A stretch of DNA of 64,000 bases from Ga0077560 sp046330395 (GTDB lineage: Bacteria > Actinomycetota > Thermoleophilia > Miltoncostaeales > Miltoncostaeaceae): positions 1 to 64,000 of the forward strand of contig JAXLSS010000004.1 in the NCBI GenBank assembly GCA_046330395.1, read 5' to 3'. Below are positions 16,106-25,149 of this stretch, piece after piece. The translations under genes and the position numbers were made by a program. Below the pieces are notes generated by a model. The model was given only the letters and a program-made list of their open reading frames with translations, was not told the DNA's origin and searched no databases. Each line of letters opens with the position of its first letter. Positions within the stretch are counted from its first letter, which is position 1.

Positions 16106-19100
16106 ATGCCCGCCGCGCTCCCGTACGTCCACCTGCACGTCCACTCGGACTACTCCATCCTGGACGGCGCGTGCAAGATCGAGCGCCTGCTGGACCGGGT
16201 GCAGGAGATGGGCCAGTCGGCCGCCGCGCTCACCGACCACGGGGTGATGAGCGGCGCGGTGGAGCTGTACCGGGCGGCGCGCAAGCGCGACCTCACGCCC
16301 GTGGTGGGCCTGGAGGCCTACCTGGTGCCCGACCGTCACGCGCGGCCGTCACGCGAGAAGCGGGCCCACATCACGCTGCTGGCCGAGACCACCGAGGGCT
16401 ACTACAACCTCATCAAGCTGTGCTCCAAGGGGTACCTGGAGGGGTACCACCGCCGGCCCCGCATCGACTACGAGCTGATGTCGCAGCACGCCGACGGCGT
16501 CATCGCCCTCACCGGCTGCCTGTCCGGCACCGTCTGCGGCCTGGTGGAGCGCGACGACCTGCCCGCGGCACGCGAGGAGCTGGACCGCCTGGTGCAGATC
16601 TTCGGGCCGCAGGACCTGTACGTGGAGATCCAGAACTCCGGCCTGGAGGTGCAGGACCGCATCAACGCCGAGCTGGCCAAGCTGGCGCGCGACTCCGGCC
16701 AGACCATGGTGGCCACCTGCGACGCGCACTACGTGTGCCAGCACGACGCCGACGCCCACGAGGCGCTGCTGGCCATCCAGACCCGGGACGTGCTGTCCAA
16801 CCCCAACCGCTTCCGGTTCGGCACCAAGGAGTTCTTCCTCAAGACCTCCGAGGAGATGATGCGGGCGCTGCCCGACTTCCACGCCGCCATCCCGGTGAGC
16901 GTGGAGATCGCCCAGCGCTGCGCCGCGCTCACGCTGCCCATCGGCGAGACCCAGCTGCCGCGGTTCCCCGTGCCGGACGGCACCAGCCCGGCGGAGTACC
17001 TGGAGCGGCTGTGCCGCGACGGGGTCACCTGGCGGTACGGCAACACCCCGCCGGCCGAGATGGAGGAGCGGCTGCGGTTCGAGCTGGACGTCATCGAGGA
17101 GATGGGCTTCTCCTCGTACTTCCTGATCGTGTGGGACTACATCCGCTGGGCCCGCGACAACGGCGTGGCCGTGGGGCCGGGCCGCGGGTCGGCCGCCGGC
17201 TCCCTGGTGGCCTACGCCCTGCGCATCACCGACCTGGACCCGCTGGAGCACGGCCTGCTGTTCGAGCGGTTCCTCAACCCGGGCCGCAAGAGCATGCCCG
17301 ACATCGACACCGACTTCGCCGTGGCGGGCCGCGACCGCGTGGTGCGCTACGTCACCGAGAAGTACGGCGAGGGCTCGGTGGCGCGCATCGGCACCTTCGG
17401 CAAGCTGCTGGCCCGCGCGGTGGTGCGCGACGCCGGGCGGGTGCTGGGCTTCTCCTACGGGCAGGTCGACCGCATCGCCAAACTGGTGCCGGAGCGGCCC
17501 CTCGGCATCCGCCTGGAGGACGCGCTGGCCGCCGGGGGCGAGCTGAAGGACGCGTACGACGCCGAGGAGATGGTGCGCACCATCGTCGACACGGCGCGGC
17601 CCCTGGAGGGGCTGGTGCGCAACGAGGGCGTCCACGCCGCCGGTGTGGTCATCGCCCCGGGCCCCATCACCAACTACCTGCCGGTGCGGGTGGACGACGA
17701 GGGCAACGTGGTCACGCAGGTGCCCGACCACGACGTGGAGGCCCTGGGCCTGCTCAAGATGGACTTCCTGGGCCTGCGCAACCTGGATGTCATCCAGGGT
17801 TGCCTGGCGCTGATCCAGGAGACCAGCGGGCAGGTGGTGGACATCGAGTCGGTGGGGCTGGATGACCCGGCCACCTACCGCATGCTGGCCCGCGGCGACG
17901 CCCTCGGGGTGTTCCAGTTCGAGTCCTCGGGCATGCGCGAGGCGCTGCGCGACGTGGGGCCCACCGAGTTCGCCGACCTCATCGCCCTGGTGGCGCTGTA
18001 CCGCCCCGGCCCCATGGCCTTCATCCCCACCTATGCCCGCAACAAGCGCGACCCCAGCAAGGTCAAGCTGGCCGACCCCCGCCTGGAGCCCATCACGGGC
18101 CCCACCTACGGCGTCGCGGTGTACCAGGAACAGCTCATGTCCATGTCGCGCGCCATGGCGAACTTCTCGCCGTCCCGCGCCGACGACCTGCGCAAGGCCG
18201 TGTCCAAGAAGGACAAGGTCCTGATGGCCTCGCTCAAGGACGAGTTCGTGGCCGGCTGCGTGGCCAACGGCACCTCGCAGAAACTGGGCAACGAGCTGTG
18301 GGCGCTGTGCGAGGCGGCCGGCGACTACTCGTTCAACAAGAGCCACGCGGCCTGTTACGCCCTGCTGGCGTACCGCACGGCCTACCTCAAGTGCAACCAC
18401 CCGGCCGAGTACATGGCGGCGCTGCTGTCGTCGGTGATGGACACCAAGGACCGCGTGCCGTTCTACGTGTCCGCCTCCCAGGACATGGGCCTCTCGGTGC
18501 TGCCCCCCGACGCCAACGTCAGCCGTGGCGACTTCGCCGTGACCGGCCCGGGGGAGATCCGCTTCGGGCTCACCGCCGTGAAGGGCGTGGGCGACAACGC
18601 GGTGTCCAGCATCCTGGCGGCGCGCGAGGCCGGCGGCCCGTTCACGAACCTGTGGGACTTCTGCCGCCGGGTGGACCAGGCCCAGGTCAACAAGCGGGCC
18701 CTGGAGAGCCTCATCAAGGCCGGGGCGCTGGACTCCACCGGCGACACGCGCCTGGGCATGCTGGAGGTGCTGCCGCAGGCCATGGGCGCGGCGGCCAAGG
18801 CCCGCAGCGACGCCGCGGCGGGCCAGGAGTCGCTGTTCGGCATGCTGGAGCCCGAGGACGGGGCGTCGGCGATGAACCTGGACTCGCCGGTGCCCACCCG
18901 CGAGATGCCGAAGGACGAGCTGCTGGCGGGCGAGAAGGAGGCGCTGGGCCTGTTCGTGTCCAGCCACCCGCTGCAGGACTGCCGCGGCCAGCTGCGCCGC
19001 GCGGTCACCTGCGGCCTGGGCGTCATCGGCGAGCGCGCCGACGGCGAGTTCCTCACGGTGGGCGGCATCATCGGGTCGGTGAAGGCCATCACCACCCGCA

Positions 19101-19543
19101 AGGGCGAGCCCATGCTGTTCCTGCGCCTCGACGACCTGGAGGGCAGCGTCGAGGTGGTGGTGGTGCCCAACGTCTACACCGAGGCGCGCGACATCCTGCG
19201 CGAGGACGCGCTGGTGCTCATCGCCGGCCGGGTGGACCAGAAGGGCGAGGGCGAGACCAAGATGGTGGCCCGCACCGTCGAGGCGTTCGTGCCCGACCCC
19301 GACGCTGAGGAGGACCGGCTCACCCTGCGGGTGTCGGCGCAGCGGCTGCAGGACGCCGACCTGCCCCACCTGCGCCAGCTGCTGGTGGACCACGGTGGCA
19401 ACGCGCCCGTGGTGGTGGTGGTGGAGACCCCCGACGGGGTCCGGCGCTTCAGGTTCGGCAAGGCGTATCAGGTCAACCCGAAGGACGGCAGCCTGCAGGC
19501 GTCGCTGAAGACCATGTTCGGCGAGGGCTGCCTGGTCGCGTAA
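16106..19543 (+). CDS. dnaE: DNA polymerase III alpha subunit (DnaE1 type)
   Basis: Replicative DNA polymerase, 1145 residues. The N-terminal PHP domain keeps all the metal-ligand positions known from mycobacterial DnaE1: HLHVHSDYS (His11, His13), Asp20, TDHG (His45), GLEAYL (Glu70), His88, LTGC and CDAHYV. It may therefore proofread through this domain. The palm has PDIDTDF with Asp401 and Asp403 and the third carboxylate in KMDFLG (Asp553). A clamp-binding motif QESLF lies at 907-911, followed by an OB-fold domain (about 965-1045) and a C-terminal domain. The start ATG 16106 is supported by the promoter spacing. The next genes are an ECF sigma factor pair on the same strand, 73 bp downstream. 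Confidence 0.97.
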   Translation: MPAALPYVHLHVHSDYSILDGACKIERLLDRVQEMGQSAAALTDHGVMSGAVELYRAARKRDLTPVVGLEAYLVPDRHARPSREKRAHITLLAETTEGYYNLIKLCSKGYLEGYHRRPRIDYELMSQHADGVIALTGCLSGTVCGLVERDDLPAAREELDRLVQIFGPQDLYVEIQNSGLEVQDRINAELAKLARDSGQTMVATCDAHYVCQHDADAHEALLAIQTRDVLSNPNRFRFGTKEFFLKTSEEMMRALPDFHAAIPVSVEIAQRCAALTLPIGETQLPRFPVPDGTSPAEYLERLCRDGVTWRYGNTPPAEMEERLRFELDVIEEMGFSSYFLIVWDYIRWARDNGVAVGPGRGSAAGSLVAYALRITDLDPLEHGLLFERFLNPGRKSMPDIDTDFAVAGRDRVVRYVTEKYGEGSVARIGTFGKLLARAVVRDAGRVLGFSYGQVDRIAKLVPERPLGIRLEDALAAGGELKDAYDAEEMVRTIVDTARPLEGLVRNEGVHAAGVVIAPGPITNYLPVRVDDEGNVVTQVPDHDVEALGLLKMDFLGLRNLDVIQGCLALIQETSGQVVDIESVGLDDPATYRMLARGDALGVFQFESSGMREALRDVGPTEFADLIALVALYRPGPMAFIPTYARNKRDPSKVKLADPRLEPITGPTYGVAVYQEQLMSMSRAMANFSPSRADDLRKAVSKKDKVLMASLKDEFVAGCVANGTSQKLGNELWALCEAAGDYSFNKSHAACYALLAYRTAYLKCNHPAEYMAALLSSVMDTKDRVPFYVSASQDMGLSVLPPDANVSRGDFAVTGPGEIRFGLTAVKGVGDNAVSSILAAREAGGPFTNLWDFCRRVDQAQVNKRALESLIKAGALDSTGDTRLGMLEVLPQAMGAAAKARSDAAAGQESLFGMLEPEDGASAMNLDSPVPTREMPKDELLAGEKEALGLFVSSHPLQDCRGQLRRAVTCGLGVIGERADGEFLTVGGIIGSVKAITTRKGEPMLFLRLDDLEGSVEVVVVPNVYTEARDILREDALVLIAGRVDQKGEGETKMVARTVEAFVPDPDAEEDRLTLRVSAQRLQDADLPHLRQLLVDHGGNAPVVVVVETPDGVRRFRFGKAYQVNPKDGSLQASLKTMFGEGCLVA

Positions 19544-19616
19544 CGCGCGGGGCGTGATGCGGCGTGATGAGGGTGCGCGCACACTGCACCCGTCACCTGA
19601 GGAGGCATCGCGTCAC

Positions 19617-20165
19617 ATGACCGACGCCGAGTTGATCATCGCCTCGCGGGGCGACCCCGCCGTGTTCGGCGAGCTGTACCGCCGCCACGCCGAGGCCCTC
19701 CTGGCATACCTGTACCGGCGCACCTTCGACGCCGAGGTGTCCGCCGACCTGCTGGCCGAGACCTTCGCGGTGGCGTTCGCCAAGCGCGCCCGCTTCCGCG
19801 ACACCGGCACGCCCGGTGCGGCATGGCTGTACGGCATCGCCGCCCGCGAGCTGTCGCACTGGTACCGCCGCAGGCGCGTGGAGCTGCGCGCGGCGAAACG
19901 CATGGGGCTGGACGTGCCCACGCTGGACGACGAGTCCATCGAGCGCATCGAGCGGCTGGAGGAGACCGCCCAGGGACGGGCGGCGGTGCGCGATGCCCTG
20001 GCCGACCTGCCCACCGGTGAGCGCGACGCCGTGCACCTGCGGGTGGTGTGCGAGCTGGCCTACCGCGAGGTGGCCGACCGGCTGGGCTGCACCGAGAACG
20101 CGGCGCGCACCCGGGTGCACCGGGGCCTTGCGCGCCTGTCACGAGCGCTGGAGGTGACCCCGTGA
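19617..20165 (+). CDS. ECF-type RNA polymerase sigma factor
   Basis: A 182-residue sigma-70-family factor. Region 2 is at about 20-85 (VFGELYRRHAEALLAYLYRR, then LLAETFAVAF), and region 4 is at about 125-175 (LPTGERDAVHLRVVCELAYREVA, then TENAARTRVHRGLARL). ATG 19617 is chosen because GAGGAGG lies 11 nt upstream; the longer frame from 19554 adds only sequence with no homology. The stop overlaps the next gene by 4 bp, the usual arrangement for a sigma factor and its membrane-bound regulator. Target promoters are unknown. Confidence 0.92.
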   Translation: MTDAELIIASRGDPAVFGELYRRHAEALLAYLYRRTFDAEVSADLLAETFAVAFAKRARFRDTGTPGAAWLYGIAARELSHWYRRRRVELRAAKRMGLDVPTLDDESIERIERLEETAQGRAAVRDALADLPTGERDAVHLRVVCELAYREVADRLGCTENAARTRVHRGLARLSRALEVTP

Positions 20166-21154
20166 GCGAGATCCCATTCGTGGCACGTCTGGGCGAAAAC
20201 CTCGACCGGGCCATCGCCGCCTCGGCGCGCCCGCGCCGGCGCCGGCGTGCCCTGCTGTTCGGCGGTCTGGCGTTCGCCGCGGTGGCCGCCACGGCCGGCG
20301 CGTACATCGCCACCCACGACCACGACCGCCAGGCCGTGCAGGCCGCCGACGGCGCCGAGTGCGTGCCCGCGGCCAGTGCCTTCGTGGCATCCGACGGCGG
20401 CGACCCACGGGCGGCGTGCGCCAAGGCGAGTGGCGTCCCCGTGGAGCAGCTCACCCTCTGCGTGCCCGACAACAGCGATTCCCTGGCCGTGGTGCGCGCC
20501 GCCCCCGACGCCTGCACCGCCCGCGGATGGCGCGACGCGCAGGTGTCGGACACCCAGCGTCAGCGCATCGCCGACCTGCGCGCCGCACTGCTGCCGGTGG
20601 AGGCCCGCTGCCTGTCCACGTCGGCGTTCGCCGGGGAGGTCCAGGCCATCCTGGACCGGCAGGGGTGGTCCGGCTGGCATGTGCGCCTGGCGCCGACCCG
20701 CGGCGGCGGCACCTGCCCCAGCGTGACGTCGATGGGGGGTGCCAGCGGGCATTTCATGGGCGGGGCCCTGGACTTCGACACGCGCACCGTCACCGTCACC
20801 CCTGATGCCGAGGCACCGCGGGCGGCGGAGGACGCGGTGTACGGCGCCGACGGTCTCAACCACCGGGCGGACGTCCTGTCGGGCAGCCGCTGCTTCGACG
20901 CCGCCGGCATGGAGGCCGCGGCGCGCACGCTGGTGGCGGGACGCGGGTTCGCCGTGACGGTGGTGCGCGAGACGCGTGCCAGCATCACCGCGGCCATGGG
21001 CGGGGGGCCCGGCATGCAGTGGGGCCTCGTCTTCGACGGCGCCCGGGGTGACCGGTACCTGCAGGGATGCACCGTCATCCATACCCTGGACCTGTCCCCG
21101 GACGGCCGTGCCGTCACGGTGGAGCTCGTGGATCACAGCGTCGAGCGGCCGTAG
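20162..21154 (+). CDS. Membrane-anchored protein cotranscribed with ECF sigma factor
   Basis: A 330-residue protein with a short Arg-rich cytoplasmic N-terminus (about 30 residues), one transmembrane helix (about 31-51, ALLFGGLAFAAVAATAG) and a large external domain with several cysteines. Position and topology suggest a regulator of the sigma factor it overlaps. However, the cytoplasmic part is short and lacks the HxxxCxxC zinc motif of typical anti-sigma factors. The outer domain is unrecognised; it ends with LDLSPDGRAVTVELV. It may be a new anti-sigma type or simply a target of the same regulon. Confidence 0.7.
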   Translation: MSEIPFVARLGENLDRAIAASARPRRRRRALLFGGLAFAAVAATAGAYIATHDHDRQAVQAADGAECVPAASAFVASDGGDPRAACAKASGVPVEQLTLCVPDNSDSLAVVRAAPDACTARGWRDAQVSDTQRQRIADLRAALLPVEARCLSTSAFAGEVQAILDRQGWSGWHVRLAPTRGGGTCPSVTSMGGASGHFMGGALDFDTRTVTVTPDAEAPRAAEDAVYGADGLNHRADVLSGSRCFDAAGMEAAARTLVAGRGFAVTVVRETRASITAAMGGGPGMQWGLVFDGARGDRYLQGCTVIHTLDLSPDGRAVTVELVDHSVERP

Positions 21155-21196
21155 GGCCCTGCCGGGGGGCGGGCTGAGACCGTCCCCCGGCTCCCC

Positions 21197-21553
21197 TCAC
21201 CGCACCCGGAAGCCGAACCGGCCGCCCATGCGGTGACCGTCGGTGGCCGTCACCCGCCACCGCACGGTGTACGACCCGGCCGCCGTGCCGCCCCGCGTGG
21301 TGATGCGCAGCTGGTGGTGATCGGCCGGGTTCAGGCGGGCCCGCATGCCGAAGTTGAGGCCGTTGTGCGTCACGGTGCACGCACCGGCCCTGGCCACGAC
21401 CTCGGTGAAGGTGATGGTCACGACCTTCGGCAGTCGCGTCACCACGGCTCCCGCGGCGGGGTTGGTGCCGGCCACACCGGCGTGACCGAGGGCGGCGGGG
21501 GCGGCCGCCCCGGCCAGCAGCAGCGCCGTGACGGCGACGCGGATCATGCGCAT
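21197..21553 (-). CDS. copC: CopC-like copper-binding protein
   Basis: A secreted beta-sandwich protein of 118 residues. The signal peptide (residues 1-23) ends in PAALG, leaving His24 as the first mature residue (HAGVAGTNPAAGA), and the second copper ligand region TDGHRMGG is near the C-terminus. This is the Cu(II) site pattern of CopC. AAAGGAG lies 11 nt before ATG 21553. The family's usual partner CopD is absent nearby, so it may act as a lone copper scavenger outside the membrane. A copper export cluster lies at 33884-36820. Confidence 0.88.
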   Translation of the reverse strand: MRMIRVAVTALLLAGAAAPAALGHAGVAGTNPAAGAVVTRLPKVVTITFTEVVARAGACTVTHNGLNFGMRARLNPADHHQLRITTRGGTAAGSYTVRWRVTATDGHRMGGRFGFRVR

Positions 21554-21655
21554 TTTCGGGGGTTCTCCTTTGCTGGGGATCCCAACGCTACCCGCGGGTG
21601 ATGAGGGGTTCGTGAACTCGGGCCGCGCACGCGGGCCGCGGCCCCGGTGGTGAGC

Positions 21656-21668
21656 TACGGTGACCGTC
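21656..21668 (+). promoter_or_regulatory. Candidate leaderless -10 element
   Basis: TACGGT at 21656-21661 ends 7 nt before ATG 21669. The same TACGGTGACC string at the same distance precedes the nuclease gene at 39607 on the other strand. Confidence 0.4.
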
Positions 21669-22055
21669 ATGCGCAACGTCCCCGACCCACCCGCGCCGCT
21701 GCCCGGTGGCCCCACCGTGGCCGACAGCGCCGGCTCCTGCCGGATGTGTCCCGTGGGCTGCGAGCGGGTGGTGTACCCCAGCGGATGCGTGGAGAGCGGC
21801 TGCTCGCGGCTGTACAGCTACGAGCGCGACGGCCGGCGGGTGATGGGCTGTCTGGAGCAGGTGTTCCGCGTGGAGATCGACGTGGAGTGCTTCCGTGAGC
21901 TGCAGCGCACGCGCCTGGGCTTCGGCGCGCTGCGGGTGCGCCGCGACCCACTGCCCCAGTGCGTGTGCGCCATCGAGCGCACCTTCGCGCACCGGCCCCA
22001 CGGGGACTGCGGCAACCCGGGCTTTCTGGCGGCGGCTCCCGCGTCCCGGGTGTAA
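21669..22055 (+). CDS. Cysteine-rich protein of unknown function
   Basis: A 128-residue soluble protein with ten cysteines arranged as CRMCPVGC, then SGCVESGC, GCLEQVF, ECF, QCVC and DCGNPGF. The clustered CxxC-like pairs suggest zinc or Fe-S binding, but no known domain is recognised. The conserved-looking core YPSGCVESGCSRLYSYERDG and the tail FGALRVRRDPLP suggest a defined family rather than a random frame. It is leaderless by promoter spacing and converges on the Nramp gene with only 8 bp between stops. Confidence 0.7.
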   Translation: MRNVPDPPAPLPGGPTVADSAGSCRMCPVGCERVVYPSGCVESGCSRLYSYERDGRRVMGCLEQVFRVEIDVECFRELQRTRLGFGALRVRRDPLPQCVCAIERTFAHRPHGDCGNPGFLAAAPASRV

Positions 22056-22063
22056 CCCGCGCG

Positions 22064-23422
22064 TTACCCCAGCAGGGTCTGGTGCAGCAGGAACATGTTG
22101 AGGCCCACGATCAGCCCCACCACCAGCACCGCCGCGGCCGTGGTGGCCCGGCGGTTCACCAGGTTGCCCATCAGCGCACGGTCCCTGCAGAACATCACCA
22201 GGGGGATCAGGGCGAAGGGGATGCCGAACGACAGGAGCACCTGGCTCAGCACCAGCGCCTGAGACGGGTTGACGTCCATCGCCACGATGGCCAGGGCCGG
22301 CGCCAGGGTGATGGCCCGGCGCAGGAACACGGGGATCTGCCGGCTGATGAAGCCCTGCATCACCACCTGGCCGGCCAGGGTGCCCACGGAGGTGGCCGAC
22401 AGGCCCGAGGCCATCAGCGCCACGCCGAAGGCCAGGGAGTCGTGGCGGCCCACGATGTCGCGGAGGCCGCGGTACACCTGGTCGATGTCCTGCACGTCGG
22501 TGAGCCCGCGGTGGTGGAACACCCCGGCGGCCATCACGATCATGCTCAGGTTGATCGCCCCGGCGATCACCATCGCGATGATCACGTCGGTGCGCTCGAA
22601 GCGAAACAGGCGCAGCCGCGCCGAGGCGTCGGCCGCGGGGATGCGGCGCTGGGTCAGCGCGGAGTGCAGGTAGATCACATGCGGCATCACGGTGGCGCCC
22701 AGGATGCCCACGGCCAGCAGCACACTGTCGGCACCATCGAACCGGGGTGTCACCAGGCCGCGCGCGGCGCCCGCGGCGGACGGGTCGGCCAGCACCACCT
22801 GCACCGCGAAGCCCACCAGGATGATCCCCACCAGGCCCACGATCACGGCCTCCAGGCGGCGGAACCCGCCGTAGGTCTGCAGCGCCAGGATGCCGAACGA
22901 GAAGGCGCCCGCGATGACCGCGGCGGGGAACAGCGGGATGCCGAACACCAGGTTGAGGCCCAGGGCGGCGCCCACCACCTCGGCCAGGTCGGTGGCCATG
23001 GCCACCAGCTCGGCCTGCACCCACAGCATCACGGCGACGGGGCGCGGGAAGCGCAGCCGGCACAGCTCCGGCAGGTTGTGCCCGGTGGCGATGCCCAGCT
23101 TGGCGCTCATCGACTGGATCAGCATGGCCATGAGGTTGGAGGCCAGCACCACCCACAGCAGCATGTAGCCGTAGCGCGACCCGGCGGCCACGTTGGTGGC
23201 GAAGTTGCCGGGGTCCACGTAGGCCACGGCCGCCACGAAGGCGGGGCCCAGGAACGGGACCAGGCCGCGCAGGCCCCGCGTCTCCGACCGCAGCGAGGCC
23301 TGGGCGGCCCGCAGCACGCGGGCCTCGCCGGGGAGCGCATCCTCGGGTCCCACCTCGTGCGGTCCGAGGTGGGCGTGGTGCGGCTCGGGGTCGCTCGGCA
23401 CGCGGGGGCGTTCGGGGGTCAT
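22064..23422 (-). CDS. mntH: Nramp-family divalent metal transporter (MntH type)
   Basis: A proton-coupled Mn(II)/Fe(II) importer of 452 residues with about 11 membrane helices. The metal-binding motif of helix 1, DPGN, and that of helix 6, MPHVIYLHSAL, are both intact, which favours transition-metal rather than magnesium transport. A His-rich, hydrophilic N-terminal extension of about 50 residues precedes helix 1. It lies 46 bp downstream of the cyclophilin gene on the same strand and may be cotranscribed with it. No MntR-type operator was recognised. Confidence 0.92.
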   Translation of the reverse strand: MTPERPRVPSDPEPHHAHLGPHEVGPEDALPGEARVLRAAQASLRSETRGLRGLVPFLGPAFVAAVAYVDPGNFATNVAAGSRYGYMLLWVVLASNLMAMLIQSMSAKLGIATGHNLPELCRLRFPRPVAVMLWVQAELVAMATDLAEVVGAALGLNLVFGIPLFPAAVIAGAFSFGILALQTYGGFRRLEAVIVGLVGIILVGFAVQVVLADPSAAGAARGLVTPRFDGADSVLLAVGILGATVMPHVIYLHSALTQRRIPAADASARLRLFRFERTDVIIAMVIAGAINLSMIVMAAGVFHHRGLTDVQDIDQVYRGLRDIVGRHDSLAFGVALMASGLSATSVGTLAGQVVMQGFISRQIPVFLRRAITLAPALAIVAMDVNPSQALVLSQVLLSFGIPFALIPLVMFCRDRALMGNLVNRRATTAAAVLVVGLIVGLNMFLLHQTLLG

Positions 23423-23468
23423 CTGGGGGCCGTCGTGGGCGGCGGCACCGTGGGCTGGGGGGGCCGGA

Positions 23469-24161
23469 TCAGGTTGCCGTGATCTTCACCGAGTAGATCC
23501 ACACGGTCTGCCGGGGCACCTGCGCCGACGGGTTGTCGGCCGCGACGTTCGGGGCCAGCGACTCGATGCGCTTGGCCACCTGGATGCTCTGGTAGACGGT
23601 GCCGAACCGGGAGTACTGGTTGGGCAGCTGCTCGCCGTTGATGCCGGTGACGATGAAGAACTGGCTGCCGTTGGTGTCGGGCCCGGAGTTGGCCATGGCC
23701 ACCGACCCCACCTGGTAGCCGGCCTGCGGCGGCAGCTCGTCGGCGAACTCGTACCCGGGCCCGCCCGACCCGTTGCCCTTGGGGTCGCCGCCCTGGATCA
23801 CGAAGTCCTTCACCACGCGGTGGAACGTGAGCCCGTTGTAGAAGCCCTGCCGGGCCAGGAACACGAAGTTGTTGACCGTGTTGGGCGCCGCCTTGGCGTC
23901 GAGCTTGATCCGGATCACCCCGCACGAGGTGCGCATGGTGGCCCAGTACTGCTTGGTGGCGTCGATGGTCATGGGCGGGGGCGCCGAGTACGTCTTGGGC
24001 GCCGCCGGGGTGGTGGGCGGCGTGGTGACGCAGCCGGTCACCACCGAGGCCCCGGTGCTGCCGCCGGTCTGGCCGGACGAACCGGCGCTGCCGCATCCCG
24101 CCAGGGCGATCGCCCCGGCCATCGCGGTGGCGACGGCGAGTGTGCGGGCGGGGCGGGTCAC
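23469..24161 (-). CDS. Cyclophilin-type peptidyl-prolyl isomerase, lipoprotein
   Basis: A 230-residue extracellular lipoprotein with a cyclophilin domain that should help fold exported proteins. A signal peptide with lipobox LAGC places the lipidated Cys at 23, followed by a Ser/Gly/Thr-rich linker. The domain shows FYNGLTFHRVVKDFVIQGGDP (catalytic Arg and Phe) and NGSQFFI. GTG 24161 is chosen because TATCCT lies 8 nt upstream; longer frames add hydrophilic sequence before the signal peptide. The canonical Trp of cyclosporin-binding forms is not evident. Confidence 0.9.
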   Translation of the reverse strand: MTRPARTLAVATAMAGAIALAGCGSAGSSGQTGGSTGASVVTGCVTTPPTTPAAPKTYSAPPPMTIDATKQYWATMRTSCGVIRIKLDAKAAPNTVNNFVFLARQGFYNGLTFHRVVKDFVIQGGDPKGNGSGGPGYEFADELPPQAGYQVGSVAMANSGPDTNGSQFFIVTGINGEQLPNQYSRFGTVYQSIQVAKRIESLAPNVAADNPSAQVPRQTVWIYSVKITAT

Positions 24162-24175
24162 GACGCGGAAGGATA
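24162..24175 (-). promoter_or_regulatory. Candidate leaderless -10 element for the cyclophilin gene
   Basis: On the minus strand TATCCT (24175-24170) ends 8 nt before the GTG start at 24161. This supports the internal GTG start and a leaderless mRNA. Confidence 0.45.
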
Positions 24176-24228
24176 CCCGCACGGGGGCGTCGAGGAAACG
24201 CGGCCGGAACGGGCCGCCGGGGAGGTGG

Positions 24229-24402
24229 ATGATGGAGGAGCCGACAGCACGCGTGAACCGCTGCCGCACCTGCGGGTGGGAGGACTTCGAGTACATCTCC
24301 GATGACGTGGTGCGCTGCCGCAACTGCACGTTCCTGTGGGTGCGACCGCCCGAGGGTCCCTCAGGTGCGCAGGCCGACCCCCCGCCGGAACAGCACCCAT
24401 GA
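24229..24402 (+). CDS. Small zinc-ribbon protein
   Basis: A 57-residue protein with two CxxC knuckles (CRTCGWEDFEYI and CRNCTFLWV) about 17 residues apart, a minimal zinc ribbon, and a Pro/Gln-rich tail. GGGAGGTGG lies just upstream of ATG 24229, with a second ATG directly after. Such small ribbons can bind nucleic acid or proteins; function is unknown. It is divergent from the cyclophilin gene, and its 3' end overlaps the convergent ABC-2 permease gene by 42 bp. Confidence 0.65.
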   Translation: MMEEPTARVNRCRTCGWEDFEYISDDVVRCRNCTFLWVRPPEGPSGAQADPPPEQHP

Positions 24403-25149
24403 CCAGCACGTCATCGCCACGGCCAGCGCCACCGTGACGCCCATGGCCACCGGCAGCGACACGTCGCCACCGCCCAGCACCCCGTGCCGTGTGGCCTCCA
24501 CCATGTACAGGATGGGATCGGCGTGCGAGAGGCGCCGCCACGGCCCGTCCAGCGTGCGCACCGAGTAGAACACCCCGCCCAGGAACACCAGCGGTTGAAT
24601 CACCAGGTTGCCGACGAGAGCCTGCAGCTCCCAGCCCTTGGAGTGCAGCCCCACCACGTTGCCCAGCGCCGCGAACGCCACCGCGGTGGCCACCAGCGCC
24701 GCGGCCAGCACTAGCGGGTGCCGGAGGGGGAACGCCACGAACACCCGGGCCGCGGCCAGGGTGAGGGTGCCGATGATGAGCCCGCGCACCACGCCGCCCA
24801 CGGTGTAGCCCACCGTGAGCTGGGTGGGGGTCATGGGGCTGGACACCGGGTCCTCGATGAAGCCGTCGCCGCGCGCCTGGTACAGGCTGGTGGCGTTGTT
24901 GGCGAAGGCCGCGGTGGCCACCCCCATCAGGGTGAGGCCGGGCACCACGAACTCCTGGTAGGGCACCCCGTTGATGAGGCGGATCTGGTGGCCCAGCGCC
25001 ACGCCGAACACCACCACGAACAGGGCGGCCACCACCACCTGCGGGGCCAGGGTCTGCGACCACAGCCGCAGCACGCGCCCCACCACCTCTCGCTGCACCA
25101 GCGCCAGCACGCCGCGCCACTGCGCCCGCCGCAGGCTGACCTCGCTCAC
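24361..25149 (-). CDS. ABC-2 type exporter permease
   Basis: A 262-residue membrane protein with six predicted helices and the ABC-2 signature region (about 215-245, FLGGVFYSVRTLDGPWR). It pairs with the ATPase encoded just upstream, whose stop it overlaps by 4 bp (GTG 25149). Members of this group export drugs, polyketides or cell-wall precursors; the substrate is unknown. Confidence 0.9.
   Translation of the reverse strand: MSEVSLRRAQWRGVLALVQREVVGRVLRLWSQTLAPQVVVAALFVVVFGVALGHQIRLINGVPYQEFVVPGLTLMGVATAAFANNATSLYQARGDGFIEDPVSSPMTPTQLTVGYTVGGVVRGLIIGTLTLAAARVFVAFPLRHPLVLAAALVATAVAFAALGNVVGLHSKGWELQALVGNLVIQPLVFLGGVFYSVRTLDGPWRRLSHADPILYMVEATRHGVLGGGDVSLPVAMGVTVALAVAMTCWSWVLFRRGVGLRT

Noticed and set aside
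19554..19616. Longer start for the ECF sigma factor at 19554
   Set aside because: The extra 21 residues match no family sequence, while ATG 19617 has a strong GAGGAGG upstream.
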